Below are positions 1 to 9,563 of a DNA stretch of 64,000 nucleotides, in pieces. How positions within the stretch are numbered: the stretch's first letter is position 1; every line of letters begins with the position of its first letter. The translations under genes and the position numbers were made by a program. The stretch covers positions 62,001 through 126,000 of the forward strand of contig NZ_JAJSON010000004.1 of assembly GCF_022410465.1 (NCBI RefSeq), read 5' to 3'. The notes under the pieces are model-generated. The model saw nothing but the letters and a program-made list of their open reading frames with translations. It was not told where the DNA came from and searched no databases. This stretch comes from Christiangramia crocea (lineage in GTDB: Bacteria > Bacteroidota > Bacteroidia > Flavobacteriales > Flavobacteriaceae).

Positions 1-431
1 TGACCTGGCTTATTGGCAGGCCTTCAAATCATATAGGAGCCAGCGGTATAATCTATCTGCTGGCCTCATTCTTATTCTTCAAAGGAATATTTTCCAAATA
101 TTACAGGCTGGTTGCCCTTTCCCTGATAGTTGTTTTTATCTATGGGGGATTAGTATGGTATGTCACGCCTATAGACCCTACTATCTCCTGGGAAGGCCAT
201 TTATCTGGATTGTTAAGTGGTTTGAGTCTTGCACTGATCTTTAGGAAAAATATTACTGAACCTCCAAAGTATTCTTGGCAACAACCGGATTATTCGGAAG
301 ATGATGACCCCTTTATGCGGCATTTCGATAAGGATGGGAATTTTATTGAAAAACTTCCGGAAGATGAAGAAGCCGAAGAAGATGAAATGGAATACAGATA
401 TATCTATAAAGAAGGTCCAAAGAAAGATTAA
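1..431 (+). CDS. Rhomboid family intramembrane serine protease (C-terminal part)
   Basis: The gene enters from the left edge; the open frame is read from base 3 and only the last 142 codons are present. Rhomboids cleave transmembrane substrates inside the membrane. The visible part has the catalytic serine motif GASG (Ser at visible residue 14), two hydrophobic helices, and the catalytic histidine in EGHLSG (visible residue 66), which is the Ser-His dyad of the family. A soluble acidic tail rich in Asp and Glu follows the last helix. The stop overlaps the end of convergent rlmB by a few bases. The substrate is unknown. The N-terminal helices cannot be judged. Confidence 0.88.
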   Translation, partial: TWLIGRPSNHIGASGIIYLLASFLFFKGIFSKYYRLVALSLIVVFIYGGLVWYVTPIDPTISWEGHLSGLLSGLSLALIFRKNITEPPKYSWQQPDYSEDDDPFMRHFDKDGNFIEKLPEDEEAEEDEMEYRYIYKEGPKKD

Positions 432-1162
432 AGTCTTTGCCTTACCACCTCATATAAAAATGCGCCGCAAGCAACCGATACATTCAGGGATGCGATACTT
501 CCCAGCATTGGTAATTTAGCCTTATTGTTTACCGATTTTAAAATTGAATTTGAGACTCCTTTAGCTTCATTTCCCATGACAATCGCCAGGGGCTGGTTAA
601 GATTTAAATCGTAAATAACATCATAGGTTTTTTCAGTGGCGGCGATTACATTTATATCATAGGTTTGTAAGTGATAAACTGCATCAAGTATATGGTTCAC
701 CTTACAAATAGGCACCTTGAATACAGCTCCGGCAGACGTTTTTACCGTATCAGCATTTATAGGGGCTGATCCTTTCTCCTGAATAATGATCCCGGAAACT
801 CCACAACATTCGGCAGTTCTTATAATAGCACCGAAGTTTCTCACATCTGTAAGTCCGTCGAGTAATAAGAAAAGCGGGATAGTGGAGGCGTTTTGAGCTT
901 TTTCTACCAGCTTTTCAAGGCTTATAAAGCTCACCGGGGAGATATTTGCCACAACGCCCTGATGATTGCCCTTACTTAGCTTATTAAGCTTTTCTATAGG
1001 AACATAAGAAACATTATAACTACCATCCTTAAGATGACGATTAAGTTCCTGAAATAGTGAGCCTGATAATCCTTTCTGGATGAATATTTTTTCAATAGAC
1101 TTTCCGCTCTCAATAGCTTCAATTACGGCACGTATTCCAAAAATTCGGGTAGTTTCATTCAT
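428..1162 (-). CDS. rlmB: 23S rRNA (guanosine-2'-O-)-methyltransferase RlmB
   Basis: A SpoU/TrmH-class SPOUT methyltransferase of 244 residues that methylates the 2'-O of a guanosine in 23S rRNA (G2251 in E. coli). The N-terminal substrate-binding domain (about 1-75) includes HQGV. It is followed by the three SPOUT motifs: NFGAIIRTAE near 109, GNEAKGVS near 197 and LNVSVA near 226. Length matches the family. The start ATG lies only about five bases after a TAnnTTTG promoter box, so the mRNA may be leaderless. It is convergent with the rhomboid gene. Confidence 0.93.
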   Translation of the reverse strand: MNETTRIFGIRAVIEAIESGKSIEKIFIQKGLSGSLFQELNRHLKDGSYNVSYVPIEKLNKLSKGNHQGVVANISPVSFISLEKLVEKAQNASTIPLFLLLDGLTDVRNFGAIIRTAECCGVSGIIIQEKGSAPINADTVKTSAGAVFKVPICKVNHILDAVYHLQTYDINVIAATEKTYDVIYDLNLNQPLAIVMGNEAKGVSNSILKSVNNKAKLPMLGSIASLNVSVACGAFLYEVVRQRL

Positions 1163-1166
1163 GGGT

Positions 1167-1174
1167 CAAAAGTA
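1167..1174 (-). promoter_or_regulatory. Candidate -7 box for rlmB
   Basis: On the minus strand the sequence is TACTTTTG, a full match to the Bacteroidota TAnnTTTG box. It ends five bases before the rlmB ATG. No TTG was found at the usual upstream distance, where the terminator of the neighbouring operon lies, so this is a moderate call. Confidence 0.4.
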
Positions 1175-1192
1175 CATTTTATTTTAAATAAA

Positions 1193-1214
1193 AACACCTC
1201 CCGAAGGAGGTGTT
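1193..1214 (-). terminator. Rho-independent terminator with UUCG tetraloop
   Basis: A perfect 9-bp stem (AACACCTCC / GGAGGTGTT) closes a loop that reads TTCG on the minus strand, the extra-stable UUCG tetraloop. A T-rich run follows on the minus strand. It ends the first SusC-SusD-lipoprotein operon, just before rlmB. Confidence 0.85.
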
Positions 1215-1239
1215 AGTTTAAAAGTCTTTACCTAATTGA

Positions 1240-2172
1240 TTATTGCTTTTCAAAAAGAAGTTCTACAGTGTATGGAGAAACTCCACATCCACCACCTTCT
1301 ACAAAATCGGTAAATTTAAGTGTAAAGGATGAATCGTCGGTTATGTCAAAAGGTTGAGGGGATTCAGATCCTTGGGCCCAGACTATTGATCCGGCTCCAC
1401 ATCCTAATCCAGTATTACCTCTTAAAACACCTACTTCTGTACATACAAATTCAAAAGCAAGATTTTGTCCACCATACGCAGTTAGCCAAGCAAATTCGAA
1501 TGATCTAACTGTTCGGCTGTCTGCATTCAGACTTACAGTCATTCCGTCTTGAAGGTACGGGAGGCCGAAAGCAAGACCATTTGATAAAAGAGAGACCTTG
1601 TAATCACCGGTAAATGTTCCTTCCGGTAACGGACAACCTACAGTTACATTGTAACGGAAAGGTGAACTAAAGAAAAGCCCACTAAGGTTTGCACCAGAAT
1701 TAGTACTGGTGAATGTTTGTCCTTTTGTGGTGTTTACAGCCAGTCTAAACTGAAATTGGTCTCCAGGAGCCAGTTCGTCTTCAGATACTCCTAGTGCACT
1801 TAATGCTTCCTGTGCTGGCACTACAAGCGTATAATTAGGAAGTCCTGATTCACCTTCTGTAAATTCAGAAGCAGGGACATTCTTTACTAAGACTTCACTT
1901 ACGTCATCATCGCCATCTGAATCTCGATAAGCAACATAGACGTCCATTGATTCAAGTTCGTCTCCATCTGAAGCATCACTTTCTTCTAGGACTACAGCAA
2001 ATTCTGTTGTTCCCAAGTTATAGAGGTCGTATACTCCTGATCGAAGTTCGAGGGTCCTCAAAAATGCTCCGGTTTCAACGTTTTGAACCTGAAGAGCAAT
2101 TTTATCTTCATCTTCGCAGCCTACCAGTGAAATGGTAAGAAATGCTAATAATAAATATTGTAATTTTTTCAT
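1240..2172 (-). CDS. SusCD-associated lipoprotein of unknown function
   Basis: A 310-residue lipoprotein. It has a short basic start, a hydrophobic stretch and a lipobox ending in LVGC with Cys19, followed directly by EDED. Acidic residues just after the cysteine are the surface-export signal described for Bacteroidota lipoproteins, so a location on the outer face of the outer membrane is likely (inference). The rest is a Thr/Ser/Gly-rich probable beta-sandwich with four later cysteines. It lies 18 bases downstream of a SusD gene and is the last gene of the operon. Such third genes often encode glycan- or ligand-binding partners, but no domain is recognised here. Confidence 0.7.
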   Translation of the reverse strand: MKKLQYLLLAFLTISLVGCEDEDKIALQVQNVETGAFLRTLELRSGVYDLYNLGTTEFAVVLEESDASDGDELESMDVYVAYRDSDGDDDVSEVLVKNVPASEFTEGESGLPNYTLVVPAQEALSALGVSEDELAPGDQFQFRLAVNTTKGQTFTSTNSGANLSGLFFSSPFRYNVTVGCPLPEGTFTGDYKVSLLSNGLAFGLPYLQDGMTVSLNADSRTVRSFEFAWLTAYGGQNLAFEFVCTEVGVLRGNTGLGCGAGSIVWAQGSESPQPFDITDDSSFTLKFTDFVEGGGCGVSPYTVELLFEKQ

Positions 2173-2190
2173 CTTTCTGTTTTTTTTAAA

Positions 2191-3861
2191 TTACTCAGCA
2201 CAAGAACTAGTATCCCAGAATACAGGTACTGTATGATCAGCTTTTTGGTCAACATTAATATTCTGTTCAACCAATTCATTCGGATAAAGGAATGATCTGA
2301 TAAATCCAGCATTAGGAATGATCAGGGTAGGCTGCAGGTTCATAGGTGCACAGGTTCTTCTGTAAGTATTGTATGCTTCCACTCCATTACCAAACAAAGC
2401 GATGAAGTATTGCTTCACAATAATATCTAATTTTTCATCCTCGCTGGAGGCTGCATCGTAATCTGCCAGCACCTCGTTAACATAAGCGTCGATATCATCA
2501 TCTGATGGGACAAGAGCCTCATTTGCTACGGAAGCACCAAAATCCATTACTTTTTCGATAGATGTTCTCATACCATTTTCAAGATAGTCCCTTGCATCAC
2601 CTGTAACTCCCATTGTTAAGGCAGCTTCAGCCAACATGAAATCTGAATAGGATGCTAACATTATTGGAGAAATTCCTGCTCCTTGTAATCCAATTGTTCT
2701 TCCAGGTACTGGTTGTCCAGAACTGTCATCAAATTTACCTCCTACAGGATAAACTCCCCAGGTAGTTCTGTCTCCTCCATCTGGTGGAATTCCATCGTTG
2801 TTTCCATGATCTCTACCCCAATAACCAGCGGTAGGATTTGTGGTACCTTCATAATTAGCTGCATAACAGAATGGATAATGGTCTAGGTCGTAATGAGTAG
2901 GTGCTTCTTCGTTAATACATTCCGCTTCCTGCTCATTCGTTGTCATTGTTAAAGTTTGACGATAGAAGTAATATCTGGTTCGAGGATCTGGCTCAGATTT
3001 CTCGAATGCCATATAATACATATAAGAGTTAGACATGTAATCAGTAACATCAGCTGCCACATCAAAGTTTCTTCCGAATATTGGGTGACGGCTGTCTGGA
3101 TTTGCATCTACATTTGAATATCTGAATTCGAAATCCTCACTGGTGTCATTAATGTAATCTCCACTAGCTACAATATCATTGATTTTTGAAGCAACACTAT
3201 TGTCAACCAGTCTTGTTTGAACGTACATTTTTAACTTTAACGTATTAGCAAGAGCAAGCCAGTTATCCTCATCACCATCATAGTAAAGATCGTTTGTAGG
3301 AAGGAAGGCCTCTTCTTTTTCCAAATCGGCAATGGCTTCATCAAGTAAAGCCTCCATAGCAGAATATATCTCTGCTCCAGGAGTTACATTTGGATTTTGG
3401 AAGTTAACACCATCAAGAGCTTCGGAATAAGGTACCGGGCCGAAATAGTCCACAAGGGAAACCATTACGTAAGCCTCGATGATCTTAGAAATTGCAAGGT
3501 GTGTATACAATTCCTGTTCTTCTGCACGCTCTCTTAAAGCTCTCGCATCTGCAATTATATCTGCATAAGCAATAGAATAAGGAGTGTTAAACTGATCTGC
3601 CTGATATGCATTCGAATAAATAGGTCCGAACATATGTAGCATTCTGGTAACCTCCATACCTTCTTCTGTAATAGCTTCAAAGTAAGACGCAAGATCCACC
3701 TGTATGCTATTTAGGTAAAAGTCTACATCGGCATTTCCTGGAGCCAGCGCATTGGGGTTGTCCAGGATCTCCAATTCCGTGGTTTCGCAGGAATTTGCAC
3801 CTACAAGTACAATAGCCATGGCGAAGACCTTTATAACTGAATTTTTAATCTGTTTGTACAT
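2191..3861 (-). CDS. SusD/RagB-family nutrient-binding outer-membrane lipoprotein
   Basis: A 556-residue lipoprotein, the lid and binding subunit that pairs with the SusC-type channel encoded upstream. The signal peptide ends in a lipobox with Cys25 followed by ETTE. The body shows the alpha-helical TPR-like features of the SusD-like_2 group: residues such as AISKIIEAYVMVSLVDYFGPVPYSEA near 125-150 and WLALANTLKLKMYVQTRLVD near 200. The C-terminus has the family pattern around NAGFIRSFLYPNELVEQN. It lies 18 bases after the SusC gene. The ligand is unknown, since no glycosidase, sulfatase or peptidase gene is nearby. Confidence 0.9.
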   Translation of the reverse strand: MYKQIKNSVIKVFAMAIVLVGANSCETTELEILDNPNALAPGNADVDFYLNSIQVDLASYFEAITEEGMEVTRMLHMFGPIYSNAYQADQFNTPYSIAYADIIADARALRERAEEQELYTHLAISKIIEAYVMVSLVDYFGPVPYSEALDGVNFQNPNVTPGAEIYSAMEALLDEAIADLEKEEAFLPTNDLYYDGDEDNWLALANTLKLKMYVQTRLVDNSVASKINDIVASGDYINDTSEDFEFRYSNVDANPDSRHPIFGRNFDVAADVTDYMSNSYMYYMAFEKSEPDPRTRYYFYRQTLTMTTNEQEAECINEEAPTHYDLDHYPFCYAANYEGTTNPTAGYWGRDHGNNDGIPPDGGDRTTWGVYPVGGKFDDSSGQPVPGRTIGLQGAGISPIMLASYSDFMLAEAALTMGVTGDARDYLENGMRTSIEKVMDFGASVANEALVPSDDDIDAYVNEVLADYDAASSEDEKLDIIVKQYFIALFGNGVEAYNTYRRTCAPMNLQPTLIIPNAGFIRSFLYPNELVEQNINVDQKADHTVPVFWDTSSCAE

Positions 3862-3879
3862 AGTAATATTTTTTTCTAA

Positions 3880-6800
3880 TTAAAAGGTAGCTTTAACACT
3901 GAATCCCATTCTTCGGGCGCTTGGTCCGGTTATATAATCTATACCTTGTCCATTCCCAACACCTGTACTAAGCGTATTTGTGTCGAAATTGATCGCTTCT
4001 GGGAAATTAAATGCTCTGTACCAAAGATTTGTTCCTGTTAAGTTAATAGAGAAACTTCCAAATGGAGTTTCTTCCAATAGTCTCTTTGGAAAGCTATAGC
4101 CTAGAGTGACTTCTGCCAGTCTTAGAGTAGAACCGTCATAAATCTGTAATTCATTAGGTCCAAAACCTTTATTGTTAAAATAAAGATCTGTTGCAGTGAT
4201 CTGAACATTGTTAGGAGATCCATCTGCTAAGACACCAGGTAGAATAAATGTATCTTCTCTGTCTACAGGTACTGCAGCAACACCACGTCCTTCTGTGGCA
4301 CCGGCAGTTTGAGAGAAAATATCTCCTCCGTGACGGTATTGTACACTTGCACTGAAGTTTATTCCTTTGTAACTGAAGTTGGTGTTACCCGTTGCATTCC
4401 AATCTGGATTAGGGTCGCCCAAAATCTTAAGTCCTGTAGCTTCTAAATAATATCCATCACTACCTACGATACGATTACCGTTCTCATCTCTGGCGATAGC
4501 CGAACCTCTTAATACTCCGTAAGGTGCACCTTCAACAGCATAGTTTGCCGGTCTTCCTCCAATAGAAGAAGTAAGGGCAATTTGCTCGGTTCCTTCTGGA
4601 AGTTCTGTTACAATTGGTTCGTCTGCATAGAAGTTACCGCCAATATTCCAGTTAATATCATCAGTTCTTATTACTGCCATATTCAAATCTACTTCAACAC
4701 CTTGGTTTTCCATCTTACCAGCATTAATTCTGGTTACAGTAAATCCGGTTGCAGGATCCAGGTTTTGATCGGTAATAAGATCTTTAGACTCTTTCTTGAA
4801 TAAACTTACGTTTAAATTAAGTCTATTATCGAATAATCTTGAATCCAAACCTACTTCAAATTCGCTAACAGTTTCTGGTTTCAAATTTGGATTACCCAGT
4901 CTGTTTGATACAGAGTTTCCAGTAATAACATTACCAAATCTGTCTACGAATGCCCTTGAAGTCAGTGCTAGTGAATTCCTTGTTCCGTAAGGAGAAGGGA
5001 ATCCAGCTGAGGAACCGTATCCAACTCGAAGTTTTAGATAGTTAACAGCATCAGACCTTAATCCATCAAAAGCTGAGGTTGGAATGAATGATAAACTTGC
5101 TGCCGGGTAGAATAAAGAATAATTATCTTTTTCTAGGGTTGAACTCCAGTCATTACGGGCAGCTACGTTAAGATAAGCAAAATTCTGGTAACCCAGTGTT
5201 GCATCTCCGTAAACCCCTAACTGGTTTTCTTCGGAATAGAACGCAATATTACCTCCAGTAAAACTATTTACGGAAGAGGCGTTAACGAAGTTGTAATGTT
5301 CAAGAACCCCAAATGCAAGTTGTTGAGTACTTTCAATTCCATCTCTTTCAAAGGTATCTCTACGTGTAGTTCCTCCCACAACGAAATTGAAGTCAAAATC
5401 TGAAGAAAGATCGTAATCACCTATTAACTGCAAGTTGTTATTGAAAATTTTGTTTTTCGCCTGGACTGTTCTGTAAATTCCAAGTGGATTTCCATCCACA
5501 CCACCTTTATTCTGGCCATAAGAACTAAACTCTGTATAAGTGTCAAGACCGGCAGTATAAGAAAGGTTAAGATTGTCATTTAGAGTATACATGATATTCG
5601 CAGAACCAAAGATCCTTTCTGTGTTTTGAGTAGTTTTTGAATTGGCTACTGTCCACCTTGGGTTTTGAATATCATTACCAGCTCTATAATAAATACTTCT
5701 TCCATCCGGTGTTTGGAAAGGCATTCCCATTAAGTCAACACTTGAAGGGGTGTACATAACATCACCAAATACAGAGGCACCATCACCAACAGTACCACTA
5801 CCAGCAGAAGCTGCAATTGGTGGCGTTGAATAATCTGTGTTGGAATAGTTGATAGTTCCATTAACACTGAAGTTGTTGCTCAGTTGGGCGTTACCACCGA
5901 AACCAAAGTTGTTTCTTCTTAAAGTGTTTCCTGGAGTAAAACCTCGGTCATCAAGATAACCATAGTTCATGTTGAAATTTGCGTTATCTGATCCCCCAGA
6001 AACGTTAACGGAGGTTGTGGACGCCACACCTGTTCTAAAGAATTTTTCAACACTATTATACGGTTGAAGACGGTAATCTGATTCTACTAACTCAGGAAAT
6101 CCCTGTACAAGGCTTTGGTCTGAAATATTAGAGAACGGATGTGCTATCAAAGTAGTTCCATCTTCTGCAATCCCTCTGAATAAGCTGTTATCGCTTATGT
6201 CCTGGCCATATCTTGATCCCCAGCTACTAAAGAAGAATCCGAAACTTTGGTGGAAACCACCTGCGTATTCCTCGGTATAATCTGGAAGATGTGGTTCAGA
6301 GAAAAACAAGGATTGAGAAACACTCACTTCCATTTTTTTGTTGGTAACACCTTCAGCAGAGTTCTTAGTGGTGATTAAAACCACCCCATTTCGACCTCTT
6401 TCTCCATAAAGTACAGTTGCACTCAAACCTTTTAGAACCTGAACATCTTCAATGTTGTTAGGATCAAGGTCAAGAAAACGACTTGATTCTGTTACACCAT
6501 CGAAAAATGCAGTTTGCTCATTTGCTCCTCCATCAAAAGGAACACCATCAACTACAAATAAAGGCTGGTTACTTCCGGAAATAGAAGAATACCCTCGAAT
6601 GATAAAGTTTGTACCAGAACCTGATACACCATTGGTAGCCGTAATATTAACCCCGGCTGCTTTACCTTGAAGAATCCTACCTATATCACCTTCAGTTTTC
6701 TGATTAATTTGTTCAGAATCCACTTGACTTACGGCATAACCAAGGGCTTTTTGTTCCCTCTTAATACCCTGAGCGGTGACAACCACTTCTTCTAATTGTG

Positions 6801-7098
6801 CCGAATCGGCAGACATTTCCACATCTATTCGATCAGTTTCTCCAACAGTGAATTCCACGGTTTCAAGACCGATAAATGAGTAAACCAGAACATCCCCCTG
6901 GGTAGCCTGGATGGTGTAATTTCCATCGAAATCTGTTTGAACACCGGTAGAAGTCCCTTTGATAACGATGTTCACACCAGGTAGCGGTAGACCAGCTTCA
7001 TCGGTCACCGTACCGGAAATCGTTTGATCTTGTGCAAAGGACATCTGCACTACAAACGCCAGTAATAGCGTTAAAATACTAGTAAAGTTTGCTTTCAT
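3880..7098 (-). CDS. SusC/RagA-family TonB-linked outer-membrane channel (first copy)
   Basis: A TonB-dependent transporter of 1072 residues that forms the barrel through which the SusD-bound nutrient passes. Order: signal peptide 1-22 (ends SFA), a carboxypeptidase-D-like domain about 25-100 with the typical GLPLPGVNIVIKGTSTG, the TonB plug from about 105 with IIRGYSSI and PLFVVDGVPFDGG, then a large beta-barrel ending in a terminal Phe. I chose the ATG at 7098 over one 57 bases upstream because it starts exactly at a standard signal peptide. It heads an operon with a SusD gene and a lipoprotein gene. The second copy at 9564-12779 is nearly the same length. Confidence 0.92.
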   Translation of the reverse strand: MKANFTSILTLLLAFVVQMSFAQDQTISGTVTDEAGLPLPGVNIVIKGTSTGVQTDFDGNYTIQATQGDVLVYSFIGLETVEFTVGETDRIDVEMSADSAQLEEVVVTAQGIKREQKALGYAVSQVDSEQINQKTEGDIGRILQGKAAGVNITATNGVSGSGTNFIIRGYSSISGSNQPLFVVDGVPFDGGANEQTAFFDGVTESSRFLDLDPNNIEDVQVLKGLSATVLYGERGRNGVVLITTKNSAEGVTNKKMEVSVSQSLFFSEPHLPDYTEEYAGGFHQSFGFFFSSWGSRYGQDISDNSLFRGIAEDGTTLIAHPFSNISDQSLVQGFPELVESDYRLQPYNSVEKFFRTGVASTTSVNVSGGSDNANFNMNYGYLDDRGFTPGNTLRRNNFGFGGNAQLSNNFSVNGTINYSNTDYSTPPIAASAGSGTVGDGASVFGDVMYTPSSVDLMGMPFQTPDGRSIYYRAGNDIQNPRWTVANSKTTQNTERIFGSANIMYTLNDNLNLSYTAGLDTYTEFSSYGQNKGGVDGNPLGIYRTVQAKNKIFNNNLQLIGDYDLSSDFDFNFVVGGTTRRDTFERDGIESTQQLAFGVLEHYNFVNASSVNSFTGGNIAFYSEENQLGVYGDATLGYQNFAYLNVAARNDWSSTLEKDNYSLFYPAASLSFIPTSAFDGLRSDAVNYLKLRVGYGSSAGFPSPYGTRNSLALTSRAFVDRFGNVITGNSVSNRLGNPNLKPETVSEFEVGLDSRLFDNRLNLNVSLFKKESKDLITDQNLDPATGFTVTRINAGKMENQGVEVDLNMAVIRTDDINWNIGGNFYADEPIVTELPEGTEQIALTSSIGGRPANYAVEGAPYGVLRGSAIARDENGNRIVGSDGYYLEATGLKILGDPNPDWNATGNTNFSYKGINFSASVQYRHGGDIFSQTAGATEGRGVAAVPVDREDTFILPGVLADGSPNNVQITATDLYFNNKGFGPNELQIYDGSTLRLAEVTLGYSFPKRLLEETPFGSFSINLTGTNLWYRAFNFPEAINFDTNTLSTGVGNGQGIDYITGPSARRMGFSVKATF

Positions 7099-7333
7099 TT
7101 TAAATTTATTTGAATTAGCCAGTGCCAAAAATGCCAAAAATATGTTAACTGTCAATAAAAAATATGTTAAAAAAATTGTTACTTTTTAACTGACCTTGTT
7201 CAAAACATTCTATGTTTAAATTAAATTGAAAAAAAGTGGTGAATAATTATGGGTTATTGATTTATCAAAGCCTTTATTGTTTATTTGATAAACAAATCAT
7301 ATTTGGGTCTGCTATTTTTTACTTTTTGAAATA

Positions 7334-7362
7334 AAAAAACCACCCTATTTAGGGTGGTTTTT
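7334..7362 (-). terminator. Rho-independent terminator of the second SusCD operon
   Basis: An 11-bp perfect stem (AAAACCACCC plus flanking A on one side, GGGTGGTTTT plus flanking T on the other) with a six-base loop and A/T runs on both sides. It lies 28 bases after the lipoprotein stop at 7390 and upstream of the first SusC gene. Its symmetry could stop transcription in either direction. Confidence 0.85.
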
Positions 7363-7389
7363 AGATTAAACTTACTATGAATTTTATTC

Positions 7390-8091
7390 TTAGTCCTCGA
7401 TGATAACAACATAAGAATCATCTGCCTGTGACATACTGCCACTGGTAGCTCTGAATTCGTAGTATAAAGTATCGTCAACAGCCAGGTTTAAATCAGCATA
7501 ATTTGTATTCATTAATTTGATTTCTCCCCCTTCAGTTGATACCTCTGCAGCGCTATTTGAATATGTTCCATCAGAATTTTTCTTTAAGAAAAGTTCTGCG
7601 CTGTCAATAGGAGCAGATAGGGTGTAGGTTGAATATGCAATTGCAGCTCCATTGTTTATAGAGTCAAGGCTTAGTTCAACAGGATTTTCGTCATCTACTT
7701 CTATTGCTTTCACTACAGCTACTGTAAATGGGTCTTTTGCAGTGTTTCCATTTGATAATTGAGATTCGATCATAATATCGAATTCATCATCTAATTGGAA
7801 ATCGCCAAAAACCGAGGAATTAAATGTGGCCATGTCTTCCGATACAGTTGCGGATGTTAGAGAGGATCCATCTAACATTACCTCAACAGAATTTATGGTT
7901 ATACCTTCATCAGTGAAAAAATCTATGGTGAGATCTTCATTAGTATCGAACACACTAATGTTTTGATCTGCCAGGTATGAATAGCCGCCTATATATGTAG
8001 GATCCTCAAAGGGAGCATCCTCATCGCATGAGGTTAGAAGCAAACTTGCAAACACCATGCTCAGGCTTATGTATCTTAAATAATTTTTCAT
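7390..8091 (-). CDS. SusCD-associated lipoprotein of unknown function
   Basis: A 233-residue lipoprotein. The lipobox ends LLLTSC with Cys22, followed by DEDA, so it likely faces the cell surface (inference from the known export signal). The body is Ser/Thr/Asp-rich with strand-like alternation and looks like one or two immunoglobulin-like or beta-sandwich domains; no family is recognised. It is the third gene after SusC and SusD, 26 bases from the SusD stop, and occupies the same operon slot as the 310-residue lipoprotein at 1240-2172, although the two do not look alike in sequence beyond the signal. Confidence 0.7.
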   Translation of the reverse strand: MKNYLRYISLSMVFASLLLTSCDEDAPFEDPTYIGGYSYLADQNISVFDTNEDLTIDFFTDEGITINSVEVMLDGSSLTSATVSEDMATFNSSVFGDFQLDDEFDIMIESQLSNGNTAKDPFTVAVVKAIEVDDENPVELSLDSINNGAAIAYSTYTLSAPIDSAELFLKKNSDGTYSNSAAEVSTEGGEIKLMNTNYADLNLAVDDTLYYEFRATSGSMSQADDSYVVIIED

Positions 8092-8117
8092 TTCTTATCT
8101 TTTTGTTTTTCTTTAAT

Positions 8118-9551
8118 TTATTGTACGTCCCAGAAGATTTTGGTGTATAAATCGTCTTCTCCTCCTAAGTTCTGAACGGCAGCCTCATAATTTTCTGAAT
8201 TGAGTGCTGGTTCTTCGGTAGGGTAGAATACTCTGTTTGGAACAGGAAGATCTGAAAGTGCAGAGTTTACTAAGAAATCTGGCTCGTCTAATCTTCTGTA
8301 TTCAGTCCAGGCTTCAAAGCCTCTGTTGAAAAGAGCTATCCATTTTTGAGTACCTATTAATTCTTCCCAGTTAGCTGAATTGTATGCTACACCTGATTGA
8401 GCAAGGTAAGCTTCCGCCTCTTCTTGTGTCCCATTGTATTTTAAGATACTTGCAGTAACCCCATTTTCATAGAATTGTTCAGCATCTCCACTTATGAAAC
8501 CTCTTTCTACAGCTTCGGCTAGAAAAAACTGAGCTTCGTAATACTCAAGAACAGCACCGGGTGCATCTGGAGTGGCAACCAGGTCTGGATCTATATGAGT
8601 ATAAGCAGCATAAGAGTTGTTAGCTCCAATGGGCCCTCCTAAATAGCCATCTTCAATGTTCTCGTCGAAGAAATCGTCGATTCTGGGGTCGTTTACAGAC
8701 TGAAGATAGTTGACAGAAGTAGCTCCTGCTACATAATCTTCTGCTCTGTTGTTCAATTCAAAAAGTTCATACACCGGATTAGTATTAGGAGCAGAACTTT
8801 CGTAATTAATGATCGCACTGTCATCAGATGATTCCATTACTCCATCATTATAGGCTTCACTAACAGTGCTAGAAGCCAGGCTTTCGTTTACATCGGCCAG
8901 TCTCATTCCTAAACGTAGTTTAAGAGTATTAGCGAATTTTCTCCATTTTGCCACATCTCCGTTATAGAAGATATCTGCAGTTCCAAAAGAACTCCCGCCA
9001 TTTGAAAGAGTAGCCTGATCTTCGGAAACCCTTCTAATAAGATCTTCATAGATCGTAGCCGCATCGTCATATACAGGAGTGAAGTTATCTATATTCAATG
9101 TTTCAGAATAAGGTACATCACCACTTAGATCAACCAGCATCTGATAGGAGTAAACCTCAAGGATGTCTATGATGGCAAGTTTATTTGCCCTGGTTTCTTC
9201 ATCTAAAAATTCGTCAGCCTGAATAGCTTCCCTGGATGATTTCAGATCATTAAGCACTCTGGAGTAAATTATAGTCCAGTATCCATCAGCTAAATCTCTA
9301 CCAATAACATCGTAGTTAGCTTCATCGTTATAGGTAGTCTCTGTCCAGTGCTGGGCCCAAAGGCGGAAAACATTGGATCCTACGGACATATCGTTTATTA
9401 CATCTGCAAGTTCTTTTTCGGCATTCGTGAATGTGAATTCCGCGGGAACTTCTGCAGGGTTTTTTGGGTCAACATTATAATCGGTAATGTCATCTGTACA
9501 GCTCGCCACTGTAAGACCGATTAAAATGCTAAATATTAAAAACTTTTTCAT
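8118..9551 (-). CDS. SusD/RagB-family nutrient-binding outer-membrane lipoprotein
   Basis: A 477-residue SusD-like lipoprotein. Cys18 is followed by TDD (surface-export type). It shares landmarks with the other SusD here: a helix ending VDLSGDVPYSETLN near 140, the KWRKFANTLKLRLGMRLAD stretch near 205, and a C-terminal GFEAWTEYRRLDEPDF motif near 405 that resembles the GVEAYNTYRRT motif of the first copy. It is shorter than the 556-residue paralogue. It lies 12 bases downstream of its SusC gene, as expected for translationally linked partners. The ligand is unknown. Confidence 0.9.
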   Translation of the reverse strand: MKKFLIFSILIGLTVASCTDDITDYNVDPKNPAEVPAEFTFTNAEKELADVINDMSVGSNVFRLWAQHWTETTYNDEANYDVIGRDLADGYWTIIYSRVLNDLKSSREAIQADEFLDEETRANKLAIIDILEVYSYQMLVDLSGDVPYSETLNIDNFTPVYDDAATIYEDLIRRVSEDQATLSNGGSSFGTADIFYNGDVAKWRKFANTLKLRLGMRLADVNESLASSTVSEAYNDGVMESSDDSAIINYESSAPNTNPVYELFELNNRAEDYVAGATSVNYLQSVNDPRIDDFFDENIEDGYLGGPIGANNSYAAYTHIDPDLVATPDAPGAVLEYYEAQFFLAEAVERGFISGDAEQFYENGVTASILKYNGTQEEAEAYLAQSGVAYNSANWEELIGTQKWIALFNRGFEAWTEYRRLDEPDFLVNSALSDLPVPNRVFYPTEEPALNSENYEAAVQNLGGEDDLYTKIFWDVQ

Positions 9552-9563
9552 TATTTAAATTTT

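Noticed and set aside
7135-7142. A TATTTTTG box on the minus strand upstream of the first SusC gene
   Set aside because: The box fits TAnnTTTG, but no TTG is present at 17-23 bases upstream, and AT-rich DNA gives such matches by chance.
7281-7478. A 65-codon minus-strand frame reaching over the terminator at 7334-7362
   Set aside because: It overlaps the lipoprotein gene in another frame and runs through a strong terminator.
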